From Gordonia hankookensis (GTDB taxonomy: Bacteria > Actinomycetota > Actinomycetes > Mycobacteriales > Mycobacteriaceae), in contig NZ_JACWMS010000002.1 in assembly GCF_014673215.1 (NCBI RefSeq), positions 930,001 to 994,000 on the forward strand: 64,000 nucleotides of DNA, written 5' to 3'. A program made the translations under genes and the position numbers. Each line of letters opens with the position of its first letter. Position 1 is the stretch's first letter. The notes beneath the pieces were generated by a model. It did no database searches. It had not been told where the DNA came from and was given only the letters and a program-made list of their open reading frames with translations. Shown here in pieces: positions 35,135 through 44,129 of this stretch.

Positions 35135-35165
35135 GAACGGTTCGCGAGCCGCTTCCCAGACGAAT

Positions 35166-35179
35166 TAGAACGTGTTCTA
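35166..35179. promoter_or_regulatory. KstR-type operator
   Basis: TAGAACGTGTTCTA fits the TNNAACNNGTTNNA consensus of KstR, the TetR-family repressor of sterol catabolism, with perfect arms. It lies 37 bases upstream of the start of the LLM-class oxidoreductase gene, where promoter elements are expected. Confidence 0.7.
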
Positions 35180-35216
35180 CTCTTGGTGAAGACTGTCACA
35201 CGTCCCGAGGAGCACG

Positions 35217-36095
35217 ATGCGCTTCACCTTCGCCGAGGCAATGACCGACCCGACGTTCTACCCACCGCTCGCCCAGGCGGCGGAGCAGGCGGGATACGCG
35301 GGTTTCACCATCCCGGACTCTCTGGCATACCCCGAGGAATCGGACGCCACCTACCCCTACACCGAAGACGGGAACCGCGAGTTCCTCGAGGACAAGGCGT
35401 TCATCGAGACGTTCATCCAGGCCGCGGCGCTCGGCGCGGTGACCTCGACGATCCGGTTCACGCCCTTCGTCGTGAAGCTCCCGGTCCGCCCGCCTGCCCT
35501 GGTGGCCAAACAGGCGAGCTCGGTCGCGTTCCTCACCAACAACCGCTTCGCGATGGGTGTCGGCACCAGCCCCTGGCCCGAGGACTACGACTTCATGGGC
35601 GTCGACTTCAAACGCCGCGGCAAACGCATGGACGAATGCATGGACATCATCCGGGGCCTCACCACGGGTGAGTACTTCGAGTTCCACGGCGAGTTCTACG
35701 ACATCCCCAAGATCAAGATGTCGCCGGCCCCCACCGAGCCGATCCCGATGCTCGTCGGCGGTCACGCCGAGCCTGCCCTGCGCCGGGCGGTCGTCCGCGG
35801 TGACGGCTGGATGCACGGTGGCGGCGACGGCGAAGAGCTCGACGCGCTGATCGAGAAGATCGGCGACATCCGCAAGGCGGAGGGAAAGCTCAACGACCCC
35901 TTCGAGATACACGTGATCTCGGTCGACGCGTATTCGGTCGACGGATGCAAACGACTCGAGGACAAGGGCGTCACCGACGTGATCGTCGGATTCCGGTTGC
36001 CCTACATCAAGGGCCCGGACACGGAGCCTCTGCAGAAGAAGATCGACCACCTGAACTGGTATGCGGACAACGTCATCGCCAAGGTGAACGGCTGA
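35217..36095 (+). CDS. LLM-class F420-dependent oxidoreductase
   Basis: 292-aa luciferase-like TIM-barrel protein. FAEAMTDPTFYPPLAQAAEQAGYAGFTIPDSLAYPEESD opens the barrel. NNRFAMGVGTSPWPEDYDFMGVDFKRRGKRMDECMDIIRGL is the usual central block, and PMLVGGHAEPALRRAVVRGDGWM the cofactor-end strand. Members use reduced F420 or FMN to reduce or oxidise small hydrophobic substrates. GAGGAG seven bases before the ATG. The KstR-type operator upstream suggests expression on sterols, so a sterol or sterol-derived acyl substrate is a reasonable hypothesis. It stands alone between glfT1 and a convergent flavoprotein gene. Confidence 0.88.
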   Translation: MRFTFAEAMTDPTFYPPLAQAAEQAGYAGFTIPDSLAYPEESDATYPYTEDGNREFLEDKAFIETFIQAAALGAVTSTIRFTPFVVKLPVRPPALVAKQASSVAFLTNNRFAMGVGTSPWPEDYDFMGVDFKRRGKRMDECMDIIRGLTTGEYFEFHGEFYDIPKIKMSPAPTEPIPMLVGGHAEPALRRAVVRGDGWMHGGGDGEELDALIEKIGDIRKAEGKLNDPFEIHVISVDAYSVDGCKRLEDKGVTDVIVGFRLPYIKGPDTEPLQKKIDHLNWYADNVIAKVNG

Positions 36096-36101
36096 TCGCC
36101 G

Positions 36102-37517
36102 TCACCGATTGAGGTACCGCAACGCCGCCTCAGCGGCGTTGCGGCCGCACATCCCGTGGACGCCGCCACCGGGCGGCGTGGCCGACGAGCAGAGGTACAC
36201 ACCGGGCACCCCGGTGTCGTACGGGTTCGGCGACAGTCGCGGTCGGGCGATCAGATGGGTGAGATCGTTTCGCCCGCCCCCGATGTCGCCACCCACGTGG
36301 TTGGCGTTCTGCTGTTGCAGCTGCGCGGGCGAGGTACTGATCGAGTCGACGATCTGCGCTCGGAAACCCGGCGCGAATCGTTCGATCTGCGCGGTCACCG
36401 CCGGCGTCGCATCACCGGTGAACCCGTGCGGCACATGAGCGTAGGCCCAGAGCGGTCGAAGGGAGCCAGTAGCGCGCGTCGGATCGGCGAGCCATTGCTG
36501 GCCCACCAGTGTGAACGGGCGAGCCGGCATCCGGCCGGCGACGACATCGTTCTCCGCCGCGACGATCTCGTCGAAGGTACCGCCGAGATGCACCGTGCCT
36601 GCGCGCCCACAGTCGGGGTCGGTCCAGCCGATGTCGCCGTCGACGAGGTAGTCGACCTTGAATGCCGCCGGACCGTGACGGTGCGCGAGGTAGCGCCGAG
36701 ACCGGCGCCCCGACAATCGATCTGCGAGGATGCCGGCCGCTGCCGCAGGCATGACATCGAGCAGCACCACGTCGGCCGAATCCACTTCGTCGATGCTGGT
36801 GACCTCCTGGCCCGTGGTGATGGTGCCGCCCGCATCGATGAGCGCCGAGGCCAACGCGGTGACGATGGCACCCGAACCGCCCTGCGCCACGGGCCAGCCA
36901 TGGCGATGGCCTGCGGCGAGCAGGACCAGACCCGGTGCGGCCGAACCCGGTCGATCGAGACGCGTGAAGGCATGTGCGGCGACGCCGCCGAAGAGCGCGC
37001 GGGCCTGTGCGGTGCGGAAGACCCGGGCCACACCGGTCGCCGGATAGAGGGCGCGATGCCCGAACTCCGCCAGCTTGATCGGATGGCGCGGCATGGCCAC
37101 GAGCGGACCCAGGAGGTCGTCGGCGAGCTCGTCGAAGTCTGCTGCGATCCCGCCGATCATGTCGCGCCAGGTCGCCCGGTCCTCACCCAGACCGTCGGCG
37201 GTGTCGGCGACCGAGCGATGGAGCAGCGCCGCCGGGCCCTCGTCGAGCGGATGCGCGCAGTCGATCTCCGGCCACCGCCATCGCAGACCGTGCCGGTCGA
37301 GGCCCAGACTCCGCAACGCGGGCGAGCCTGCGCCGATCGGATGGAACGCCGAGCACAGGTCGTGCACCACGCCGGGTCGCAGCAACTCTGCCGAGCGAGC
37401 GCCGCCACCGATGGCATCCGCGGCCTCGATCACGTGGACCCGGCAACCCGCGCGGGCCAGTACGACCCCGGCGGTGAGACCGTTGGGCCCACTTCCGACG
37501 ACGACCGCGGAGGTCAT
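36102..37517 (-). CDS. FAD-dependent oxidoreductase, phytoene-desaturase-like
   Basis: 471 aa. N-terminal FAD motif VVVGSGPNGLTAGVVLARAG with the following acidic strand end VIEAADAIGGGAR (residues 4-38). The C-terminal flavin motif is PNPYDTGVPGVYLCSSATPPGGGVHGMCGRNAAEAAL. This is the CrtI/NAD(P)-FAD amine-oxidase superfamily; the reaction is unknown, and no carotenoid cluster is nearby. HGPAAFKVDYLVDGDIGW resembles the substrate-domain strands. ATG at 37517 lies four bases after the gtrA stop, so both genes form a two-gene operon. A second, only distantly similar family member is at 40261. Confidence 0.86.
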   Translation of the reverse strand: MTSAVVVGSGPNGLTAGVVLARAGCRVHVIEAADAIGGGARSAELLRPGVVHDLCSAFHPIGAGSPALRSLGLDRHGLRWRWPEIDCAHPLDEGPAALLHRSVADTADGLGEDRATWRDMIGGIAADFDELADDLLGPLVAMPRHPIKLAEFGHRALYPATGVARVFRTAQARALFGGVAAHAFTRLDRPGSAAPGLVLLAAGHRHGWPVAQGGSGAIVTALASALIDAGGTITTGQEVTSIDEVDSADVVLLDVMPAAAAGILADRLSGRRSRRYLAHRHGPAAFKVDYLVDGDIGWTDPDCGRAGTVHLGGTFDEIVAAENDVVAGRMPARPFTLVGQQWLADPTRATGSLRPLWAYAHVPHGFTGDATPAVTAQIERFAPGFRAQIVDSISTSPAQLQQQNANHVGGDIGGGRNDLTHLIARPRLSPNPYDTGVPGVYLCSSATPPGGGVHGMCGRNAAEAALRYLNR

Positions 37518-37521
37518 CGCG

Positions 37522-38025
37522 TCAGCGGATCCGGAAGATGACCAGGCGTTGCACGATGAAATTGATGACCGTCGCAGTGCCCTGCGCGATGACATAGGCG
37601 GCGAAGCTGTAGACGATCGTCTGCGGCCACAGGTGCGAGCACCAGGTGTACAGACCGACGTTGACGAAGAATGTCACACCGTAGAGGGCCGCCACCGCCA
37701 CGAACCGCAACGCGCTCGGCTCGGCCTCGAACGTCCAGCGACGATTCAGCAGATATGCGGTGGTGGTGCCGAGGATGAAGCCGAACGACTTGGCGATCCA
37801 GAACGGCGTACCGATCACGTATTGGAGGAGCAGGGTCAGTCCGAAGTCGAGAACCCCGGACCCCGCGCCGGTGATGGCGAATCGGATGATCTGTGTCTTC
37901 AGGTCGACATTCGTCGACGCCTCGCCATCGTTGAACGGCAGCTCCAGGGGCGTCGGAGCATGGCGGGTGGTGAAATCGTCGTGGCGCGGATGTTCGTCCT
38001 CTGCGCCGGACTCGGGTCGAGACAC
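37522..38025 (-). CDS. GtrA-family membrane protein (Rv3789-like)
   Basis: 167-aa protein with a ~43-residue polar N-terminus and four helices of the GtrA type: IIRFAITGAGSGVLDFGLTLLLQYV, KSFGFILGTTTAYLLNRRWTFE, FVAVAALYGVTFFVNVGLY and YVIAQGTATVINFIVQRLVIFR. In mycobacteria the counterpart beside dprE1 is implicated in arabinogalactan assembly, either moving decaprenyl-phosphoryl-arabinose or recruiting AftA. Here it is displaced from dprE1 by four genes and faces the opposite direction. GTG start; the extra N-terminus compared with the mycobacterial protein has no obvious function. Confidence 0.87.
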   Translation of the reverse strand: MSRPESGAEDEHPRHDDFTTRHAPTPLELPFNDGEASTNVDLKTQIIRFAITGAGSGVLDFGLTLLLQYVIGTPFWIAKSFGFILGTTTAYLLNRRWTFEAEPSALRFVAVAALYGVTFFVNVGLYTWCSHLWPQTIVYSFAAYVIAQGTATVINFIVQRLVIFRIR

Positions 38026-38078
38026 GCCTGCAACCCTAGTCCAGCCGTCGATCGGATGGCCGACGGTGGCCCCCGTGC

Positions 38079-38909
38079 CTAGAACTCTTCCTCGACCTCG
38101 GAGTCGCGTGCGGCCTTCTCACCCCGATCGAGTTCGGCCAGCGCGGTCAGGTCATCGGGCTCGAACGCGAAGTCGAAGAGATCGGCGTTCTCGATCTGAC
38201 GGCCGGCGTGCGACGACTTCGGCACCACGCTGATCCCCTGTTGGACCGCCCACCGAAGCGCGATCTGGGTCGGCGACTTGCCGTACTTGCGTGCCAGCCG
38301 GATCACCGCCGGCTCACCGAGCATGCCCTCCTTGCGCCCGGTCGGATGCCACGCCTGGGCATGGATTCCGTTCTCCGTCATGAATTCCCGCAGTTCCGTG
38401 CGCGCCAGCGCCGGGGAGCACTGGATCTGGTTGAGTGCGGGCCAGCGACCCGTCTCGTCGTAGAGCGACTGCAGTTGGCGCTGTGTGAAGTTCGAGACGC
38501 CCGCGGTACGTATGAAACCCTCGTCGGCCAGTGTCAGCAACGCCTTCCAGGACTCGACCGTACGGCCGAGACTCGGGCAGGGCCAATGGATCAGGTAGAT
38601 GTCGATGTGGTCGACGGCCAGACGTCGCGCACTGTCCTGCGCCGCGTTGATCGCCTCGTCGAAGCCCTGGTCTCCGCCCCCGAGTTTGGTCTGTACCACC
38701 ACGTCGTCGCGCGGGACCCCGGACTGCCGCAGACCCATCCCGACGCTGCGCTCGTTGCTGTAGCGGCTCGCCGTGTCGATCATCCGATACCCAGACCGCA
38801 GGGCTCCGGCGACGGCGGTGACACTCGGTCGCCCCAGCAAGCCCGACGTCCCGAGTCCGACCATCGGGATCACGTATCCGTTGTTCAGCTTCACTGACGG
38901 AATGTCCAC
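38079..38909 (-). CDS. aldo/keto reductase
   Basis: 276-aa TIM-barrel NADPH-dependent reductase. Catalytic tetrad by pattern: Asp and Tyr in MIDTASRYSNERSVG, Lys in VQTKLGGGDQG, His in DIYLIHWPCP. The NADPH-binding end is SVVPKSSHAGRQIENADLFDF. Mycobacterial relatives reduce 2-oxo-aldehydes such as methylglyoxal; the physiological substrate is unknown. Start GTG at 38909 gives the common AKR N-terminus (VDIPSVKLNNG); an ATG at 38936 or one at 38978 would lengthen it. The last would overlap the divergent lipase start. The C-terminus ends in an acidic tail. Confidence 0.87.
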   Translation of the reverse strand: MDIPSVKLNNGYVIPMVGLGTSGLLGRPSVTAVAGALRSGYRMIDTASRYSNERSVGMGLRQSGVPRDDVVVQTKLGGGDQGFDEAINAAQDSARRLAVDHIDIYLIHWPCPSLGRTVESWKALLTLADEGFIRTAGVSNFTQRQLQSLYDETGRWPALNQIQCSPALARTELREFMTENGIHAQAWHPTGRKEGMLGEPAVIRLARKYGKSPTQIALRWAVQQGISVVPKSSHAGRQIENADLFDFAFEPDDLTALAELDRGEKAARDSEVEEEF

Positions 38910-38976
38910 CCACCAAGGATAGGCGTATCGGGGCATCTCGGTGAGGCGGTCGAAGACGTGATCTACGCTGCCGTTC

Positions 38977-40194
38977 ATGAAGTCTCGCTCGCTGCGCCGG
39001 GGCGCCGCCGCAACCATCGCCGCCCTCACCGTCGCAGGCGCCGCCTGGGCCGCGTCGCCGTCGGCCCTCGCCGCCCCGGAACCGGCCACCGCACCACCAC
39101 AGTGGTCGGGCCTCGACGTCCGCGACTACCCGGGCCCGGTACCGACCACGGCAGGGACGCTGATCTCGAAGGTGCCCCTCGACGCCGGTCTGAGTGTGCC
39201 CGGCGCTGCGAAGGCATATCGGATCCACTACGCGACGCCCGATCAGCACAACCGCCCCGCATCCAGCACCGGTGCCGTGTTCGTGCCCGGTGGAACACCG
39301 CCCCGCGGCGGCTGGCCGATGATCGCGTGGGCGCACGGCACCACCGGCCTCGGCGACAGCTGTACCCCGTCGGCGCAGCCCCGCAGCGCACGCGACGCAG
39401 CCTACCTCGGACACTGGCTACGCCAGGGGTACGCCGTGGTGGCGACCGATTACGTCGGCCTCGGCACACCCGGGTTGATGAGTTACCTCAACGGAGAGTC
39501 GGAGGCGCATTCGATCGTCGACTCGGTGAAGGCCGCACGACAGATGGACCTGCCCCTCGCGTCGCGATGGGCCATCGTCGGCCAGTCCCAGGGTGCGGGA
39601 GCCGCACTCGGCGGCGCGCGCCGGGCAACCGAACTGTCCGCGGGCAGCGGCCTGGATTATCGCGGCGTGGTGGCCACCGGCACACCGGCGAACATCGAGT
39701 TGCTCCTCGGTCTCGGTGGGCCCGCGTTCCCGCCGGTGACCCTGCCGGCCGCGCTCAACACGTACGCCGCCTACATCCTGGCCGGTTTCGCCGACGCCCG
39801 ACCGGATCTCGACCCGCTGTCGATCATGACCCCGACGGGCCGGCGACTGATCGGCGCTGCACGGACCCTGTGCTATCCGGAGATGACCGCCCTCATGAAG
39901 GGGCGTGATCTGCGGACCATGTTCCGCGCACCGATCTCGTCGCTCCCGGGCGCACAGGCGGCGCTGACCCGGTACATGGGCACCCCCTACTCCGGCTACG
40001 ACCGGCCGATCTTTCTCGGGCAGGGTCTCCTCGACACCGATGTGCCTGCGCCGTCGGCACTCTCGCTGTATGGCCAGATGCGCGCCAACGACCAGCCCGT
40101 CGAGCTGCACGTCTACCCGGACAAGGACCACTCCGGCACCGTGATCGCATCGATGGCCGACTCGACACCGTTCCTGGCCCGCATCATGCGCTGA
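38977..40194 (+). CDS. secreted lipase, LIP family
   Basis: 405-aa exported alpha/beta hydrolase of the secretory lipase (PF03583) family. Signal peptide: MKSRSLRRGAAATIAALTVAG, cleavage near ALAA-PE (residues 31-34); the RR pair could suit Tat but lacks the full motif. Nucleophile S204 in VGQSQGAG, Asp in GQGLLDTDVPAPS and His in YPDKDHSGT. MIAWAHGTTGLGDSC precedes the nucleophile, as in the family. It hydrolyses acylglycerols or other esters outside the membrane. ATG at 38977, divergent from the aldo/keto reductase. Confidence 0.88.
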   Translation: MKSRSLRRGAAATIAALTVAGAAWAASPSALAAPEPATAPPQWSGLDVRDYPGPVPTTAGTLISKVPLDAGLSVPGAAKAYRIHYATPDQHNRPASSTGAVFVPGGTPPRGGWPMIAWAHGTTGLGDSCTPSAQPRSARDAAYLGHWLRQGYAVVATDYVGLGTPGLMSYLNGESEAHSIVDSVKAARQMDLPLASRWAIVGQSQGAGAALGGARRATELSAGSGLDYRGVVATGTPANIELLLGLGGPAFPPVTLPAALNTYAAYILAGFADARPDLDPLSIMTPTGRRLIGAARTLCYPEMTALMKGRDLRTMFRAPISSLPGAQAALTRYMGTPYSGYDRPIFLGQGLLDTDVPAPSALSLYGQMRANDQPVELHVYPDKDHSGTVIASMADSTPFLARIMR

Positions 40195-40260
40195 GCGGTG
40201 TCGCGCCACGTGCGGTGAACCCCGCCCGCCGCGTGCGGCGATCTGCGAGGCTGGACGGTG

Positions 40261-41796
40261 ATGACCTACGACGACATCATCATCGGTGCCGGGCACAATG
40301 GGCTGACCGCGGCCGCGTATCTCGCAGCCGCCGGGCGCTCGGTACTGGTGCTCGAGCGAGCCGATCACGTCGGCGGCGCCGCGGTGTCGGCGATGCCGTT
40401 CCCCGGGCTACCCGCCCGTGTCTCCCGGTACTCGTATCTGGTCTCACTCCTGCCCCGGGAGATCATCGCCGACCTCGAACTCGACATCCGGCTGATCCGA
40501 CGCCGTTTCTCCTCGTACACCCCGCTGCCGGCCGACCCCGCCACCGGCATCCTCGTCGACAACGAGGACACCGCGGCGACCGCCGCAAGCTTTCGGCGCG
40601 CCACCGGCTCAGAGGCGGCGTTCACCGCGTGGGAGTCGTTCGGCACCCGGATGGGCACCATCGCGCAGCGGGTCTTCCCGACGATGATCGAACCCCTCCG
40701 CTCGGCGGAGCAGATGCGCGACCTGGTGGTCGGCACCGACACCTCGGATGCCGAGATCTGGGAGATGCTCACGTCGCGTCCGCTCGGTGAGCTCCTCGGA
40801 CAGTACTTCGACGACGACGTGGTGCGCGGCATCGCGGCCACCGACGGACTCATCGGAACCTTCGCCGACCTCGACGAATCGCCGCTGCGGCAGAACATCT
40901 GCTTCCTCTACCACCTGATCGGCGGCGGTACCGGCAACTGGGATGTGCCGGTCGGCGGGATGGGTGCGGTGTCCGGCGCGCTCTATCAGGCCGCCGCCGC
41001 GGCGGGCGCCGAGATCCGCACCGGCGTCCGGGTGCTCGGCGTGGACCCGTCGGACGGGACCGTCGAACTCGCCGGCGACCGCGTGACCGGGTCGATGCTG
41101 TACGCGGCCTGCGCACCACAGGTGATCAACGGCCTCCTCGACGAGCCCGTCGACACCGAGGCAGACCCGAGGGGTTCGCAGCTGAAGATCAACCTCCTGC
41201 TCGAACGGCTGCCGCGCCTGTGCGACACGACGACGTCGCCGGAGGCCGCGTTCGCCGGCACCTTCCACATCAACGAATCCGCGAGCCAGCTGCGGATCGC
41301 GTGGGAGCAGGCCGACCGTGGCCAGGTGCCCGAACAGCCGCCGTGCGAGATCTACTGCCACACACTCTCGGACGGCTCGATCCTCGGCCCCGAGCTCGAG
41401 GGCAGACACACTCTGACGCTGTTCGCCCTGCACATGCCCCCGGAGGTGTTCGACGCACCCGGCGCCGTCGAGCACGCGGTCGGCGCCACCCTCGCATCGT
41501 TGAACTCCGTGCTCGCCGAGCCCATCCAGTCGGTGATCGCCCACGACGTGACCGGCAATCCCTGCATCGAGGTCAAGACCCCGCAGGATCTCGAGGAGAA
41601 CCTCGGCCTGCCCGGCGGCAACATCTTTCACCGCAGCCTCCAGTGGCCGTGGGCCGAGTCCGAATCCGAGGTCGGGTCCTGGGGCGTGGAGACCCGGCAT
41701 CCGCGCCTGCTGCTCTGCGGAGCCGGCGCACGGCGCGGCGGCGGGGTGAGCGGCATCCCGGGCCACAATGCGGCAGCGAGAACACTCCGCGGATAG
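40261..41796 (+). CDS. FAD-dependent oxidoreductase, phytoene-desaturase-like
   Basis: 511 aa. FAD-binding IIIGAGHNGLTAAAYLAAAGRSVLVLERADHVGGAA at residues 6-41; C-terminal flavin motif HPRLLLCGAGARRGGGVSGIPGHNAAARTL. Between them is a substrate domain with ICFLYHLIGGGTGNWDVPVGGMGAVSGALYQAAAAAGAEIRTGVRVLGV, the usual second nucleotide-proximal strand. CrtI-like amine-oxidase superfamily, as at 36102, but clearly a separate subgroup. The reaction is unknown. Positioned 98 bases upstream of dprE1 on the same strand; dprE1 has its own promoter-like sequence. ATG at 40261 follows an in-frame GTG directly, so the first codon is uncertain by one. Confidence 0.85.
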   Translation: MTYDDIIIGAGHNGLTAAAYLAAAGRSVLVLERADHVGGAAVSAMPFPGLPARVSRYSYLVSLLPREIIADLELDIRLIRRRFSSYTPLPADPATGILVDNEDTAATAASFRRATGSEAAFTAWESFGTRMGTIAQRVFPTMIEPLRSAEQMRDLVVGTDTSDAEIWEMLTSRPLGELLGQYFDDDVVRGIAATDGLIGTFADLDESPLRQNICFLYHLIGGGTGNWDVPVGGMGAVSGALYQAAAAAGAEIRTGVRVLGVDPSDGTVELAGDRVTGSMLYAACAPQVINGLLDEPVDTEADPRGSQLKINLLLERLPRLCDTTTSPEAAFAGTFHINESASQLRIAWEQADRGQVPEQPPCEIYCHTLSDGSILGPELEGRHTLTLFALHMPPEVFDAPGAVEHAVGATLASLNSVLAEPIQSVIAHDVTGNPCIEVKTPQDLEENLGLPGGNIFHRSLQWPWAESESEVGSWGVETRHPRLLLCGAGARRGGGVSGIPGHNAAARTLRG

Positions 41797-41880
41797 CGAT
41801 CCGGGGCAACCGCCGCAGATGCACACCCGTCCCTCAGCGTTTTCTCACCGTGAGGGCTCTGTGCCCGCGCACCGTGCAGG

Positions 41881-41894
41881 TACCCTCATGAGCG
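41881..41894 (+). promoter_or_regulatory. putative dprE1 -10 element, leaderless layout
   Basis: TACCCT (41881-41886) lies exactly 8 bases before the dprE1 ATG with no Shine-Dalgarno sequence, so transcription would start at or next to the start codon. The same spacing is seen before embC and embA1. No convincing -35 element. Confidence 0.45.
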
Positions 41895-43313
41895 ATGTCT
41901 ACAGAAGAGCTGTTGCCGATCGAGACCCGCAAACTGATGGGGTGGGGACGCACGATGCCCATCCAGGGGCACGTGCTGGCGACCCCATACCCCGAGGTCA
42001 TCGCCGAGGCGGTGGCGCGAGTTGCCGACCAGAATGCCGACAAACCCGACTATCTCAAACGCGGCGTGATCGCCCGCGGACTCGGTCGCTCCTACGGTGA
42101 GAACGCGCAGAATGCCGGTGGCCTGACCATCGACATGTCGCTGCTCAACCGGATCTACTCGATCGACCCCGACACCGCCATCGTCGACGTCGACGCCGGC
42201 GTCGATCTGGACACGCTGATGCGCAAGGCGCTGCCACACGGTCTGTGGGTCCCGGTGCTGCCGGGCACGAGGCAGGTGACCGTCGGCGGCGCGATCGGCT
42301 GCGACATCCACGGCAAGAACCACCACAGCGCCGGCAGCTTCGGCAACCACGTGGTCGAGGTCACGCTGCTACTCGCCAGCGGGAAGATCATCACGATCAC
42401 CCCGGACGGCACCGACGACGATCCCGACGCCTCGATCTTCTGGGCCACCGTCGGCGGCATCGGCCTGACCGGGATCATCCTGCGGGCGAAGATCAGGATG
42501 ACCCGTACCGAGTCGGCGTATTTCATCGCCGACGGCACGGTCACGTCCACACTCGACGAGACCATCGCCCTGCATCAGGACGGCAGCGAGTCGAACTACA
42601 CCTACAGCTCCGGCTGGTTCGACGCGATCAGCAAGCCCCCGAAGCTCGGCCGCGGCACGTTCTCCCGCGGTTCGCTCGCCACCCTGGATCAGCTGCCGCC
42701 GGAACTGGCCAAGGACCCGTTGAAGTTCGACGCCCCGACCCTGATGAACTTCCCCGACATCTTCCCCAACGGGCTGGCCAACAAGTTCGACTTCTCCATC
42801 GTCGGCGAGGCCTATTACCGGATGGGTGGCAACTACACCGGGAAGATCCAGAATCTGACGCAGTTCTATCACCCGCTCGATCTGTTCGGGAACTGGAATC
42901 GCGCCTACGGCTCCAAGGGGTTCCTGCAGTACCAATTCATCGTCCCGCCGGAGGCCGTCGAGGAGTTCAAGCAGATCATCATCGACATCCAGGCATCCGG
43001 GCACGTCAGCTTCCTCAACGTGTTCAAACTGTTCGGCCCGGGAAATCAGGCGCCACTGTCGTTCCCGATGGCGGGATGGAACATCTGCGTCGACTTCCCC
43101 ATCAAGAAGGGCCTCGCCGAGTTCTGCAACGAACTCGACCGGCGGGTCATGTCGATCGGCGGCCGCCTCTACACCGCAAAGGATTCGCGCACCTCGGCCG
43201 ATACCTTCCACGCGATGTATCCGAGGGTCGACGAGTGGATCTCGACGCGCCGCCGTGTCGATCCGGAGCGGGTGTTCATGTCCGATATGGGACGCCGCCT
43301 CCAGCTCGTCTGA
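41895..43313 (+). CDS. dprE1: decaprenylphosphoryl-beta-D-ribose 2'-oxidase
   Basis: 472-aa FAD enzyme (VAO/PCMH fold) that with DprE2 epimerises decaprenyl-phosphoryl-ribose to decaprenyl-phosphoryl-arabinose, the only arabinose donor for the wall. FAD domain: [27 protein letters not shown] and [23 protein letters not shown]. The loop [17 protein letters not shown] and [13 protein letters not shown] follow. The cysteine attacked by benzothiazinones (C387 in M. tuberculosis) is present as Cys398. First gene of the dprE1-dprE2-aftA-MBL unit. ATG at 41895 fits the mycobacterial N-terminus. It likely works at the periplasmic face despite lacking a signal peptide, as reported for mycobacteria. 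Confidence 0.97.
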   Translation: MSTEELLPIETRKLMGWGRTMPIQGHVLATPYPEVIAEAVARVADQNADKPDYLKRGVIARGLGRSYGENAQNAGGLTIDMSLLNRIYSIDPDTAIVDVDAGVDLDTLMRKALPHGLWVPVLPGTRQVTVGGAIGCDIHGKNHHSAGSFGNHVVEVTLLLASGKIITITPDGTDDDPDASIFWATVGGIGLTGIILRAKIRMTRTESAYFIADGTVTSTLDETIALHQDGSESNYTYSSGWFDAISKPPKLGRGTFSRGSLATLDQLPPELAKDPLKFDAPTLMNFPDIFPNGLANKFDFSIVGEAYYRMGGNYTGKIQNLTQFYHPLDLFGNWNRAYGSKGFLQYQFIVPPEAVEEFKQIIIDIQASGHVSFLNVFKLFGPGNQAPLSFPMAGWNICVDFPIKKGLAEFCNELDRRVMSIGGRLYTAKDSRTSADTFHAMYPRVDEWISTRRRVDPERVFMSDMGRRLQLV

Positions 43314-43365
43314 AACAAGCCCGAACTGCCAGGGCCACAACGCTTCCCAAAGGAGAAATGACACC

Positions 43366-44127
43366 ATGATCAATGCCGTCGGCGTGCCGCGGTCCGTCCT
43401 CGTGCTGGGCGGGAGTTCCGAGATCGGGCTGGCCATCACCGAGGAGTACCTCAAGAAGGGCCCGATGCGGGTGGTGCTGGCCACCGTCCCCGGCGACCCC
43501 GCGGCGACGGCCGCCGCCGAGAAGATGACCAAGGCCGGAGCATCGAGCGTCGAGCAGATCGACTTCGACGCCCTCGCCCCGGAGACCCATCCGGCCGTAC
43601 TGGACAAGGCCTTCGCCGGCGGCGACATCGATGTCGCGATCGTGGCCTTCGGTATCCAACCCGACGACGAGAAGGCCTGGCAGGACCAGAAGGTCGCGGT
43701 CACCGAGGCGGGGATCAACTACACCGCCGCGGTGTCGGTCGGGGTGTTGCTGGGCGAGAAGATGCGCGCACAGGGGTTCGGTCAGATCATCGCGATGAGC
43801 TCGGTCGCCGGAGAACGGGTGCGCCGCAGCAACTTCGTGTACGGCTCCACCAAGGCCGGCCTCGACGGCTTCTACCTCGGGCTCGGTGACGCATTGCGTC
43901 CGTTCGGCATCCGCGTCCTGGTCATCCGGCCGGGACAGGTCCGGACCCGCCTGTCGGCGCACGTGAAGGAGGCGCCGATGACGGTCGAGAAGGAGGACGT
44001 CGCACGCCTGGCCGTCGCGGCCGCCGACAAGGGCAAGGAAATCGTCTGGGCGCCCGGGCCGTTCCGCTTCGTGATGATCATCCTGCGGCACATCCCGCGC
44101 CCGATCTTCCGTCGACTGCCCATCTGA
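43366..44127 (+). CDS. dprE2: decaprenylphosphoryl-2-keto-ribose reductase
   Basis: 253-aa short-chain dehydrogenase that reduces the keto intermediate from DprE1 with NADH to yield decaprenyl-phosphoryl-arabinose. Cofactor motif [14 protein letters not shown] (residues 11-24), catalytic Ser145/146, Tyr159 and Lys163 in YGSTK. The C-terminal tail [19 protein letters not shown] is hydrophobic-basic and probably membrane-associated. ATG at 43366, ten bases after AAAGGAG; an earlier in-frame start would run into dprE1. aftA begins two bases after the stop. Confidence 0.96.
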   Translation: MINAVGVPRSVLVLGGSSEIGLAITEEYLKKGPMRVVLATVPGDPAATAAAEKMTKAGASSVEQIDFDALAPETHPAVLDKAFAGGDIDVAIVAFGIQPDDEKAWQDQKVAVTEAGINYTAAVSVGVLLGEKMRAQGFGQIIAMSSVAGERVRRSNFVYGSTKAGLDGFYLGLGDALRPFGIRVLVIRPGQVRTRLSAHVKEAPMTVEKEDVARLAVAAADKGKEIVWAPGPFRFVMIILRHIPRPIFRRLPI

Positions 44128-44129
44128 GG

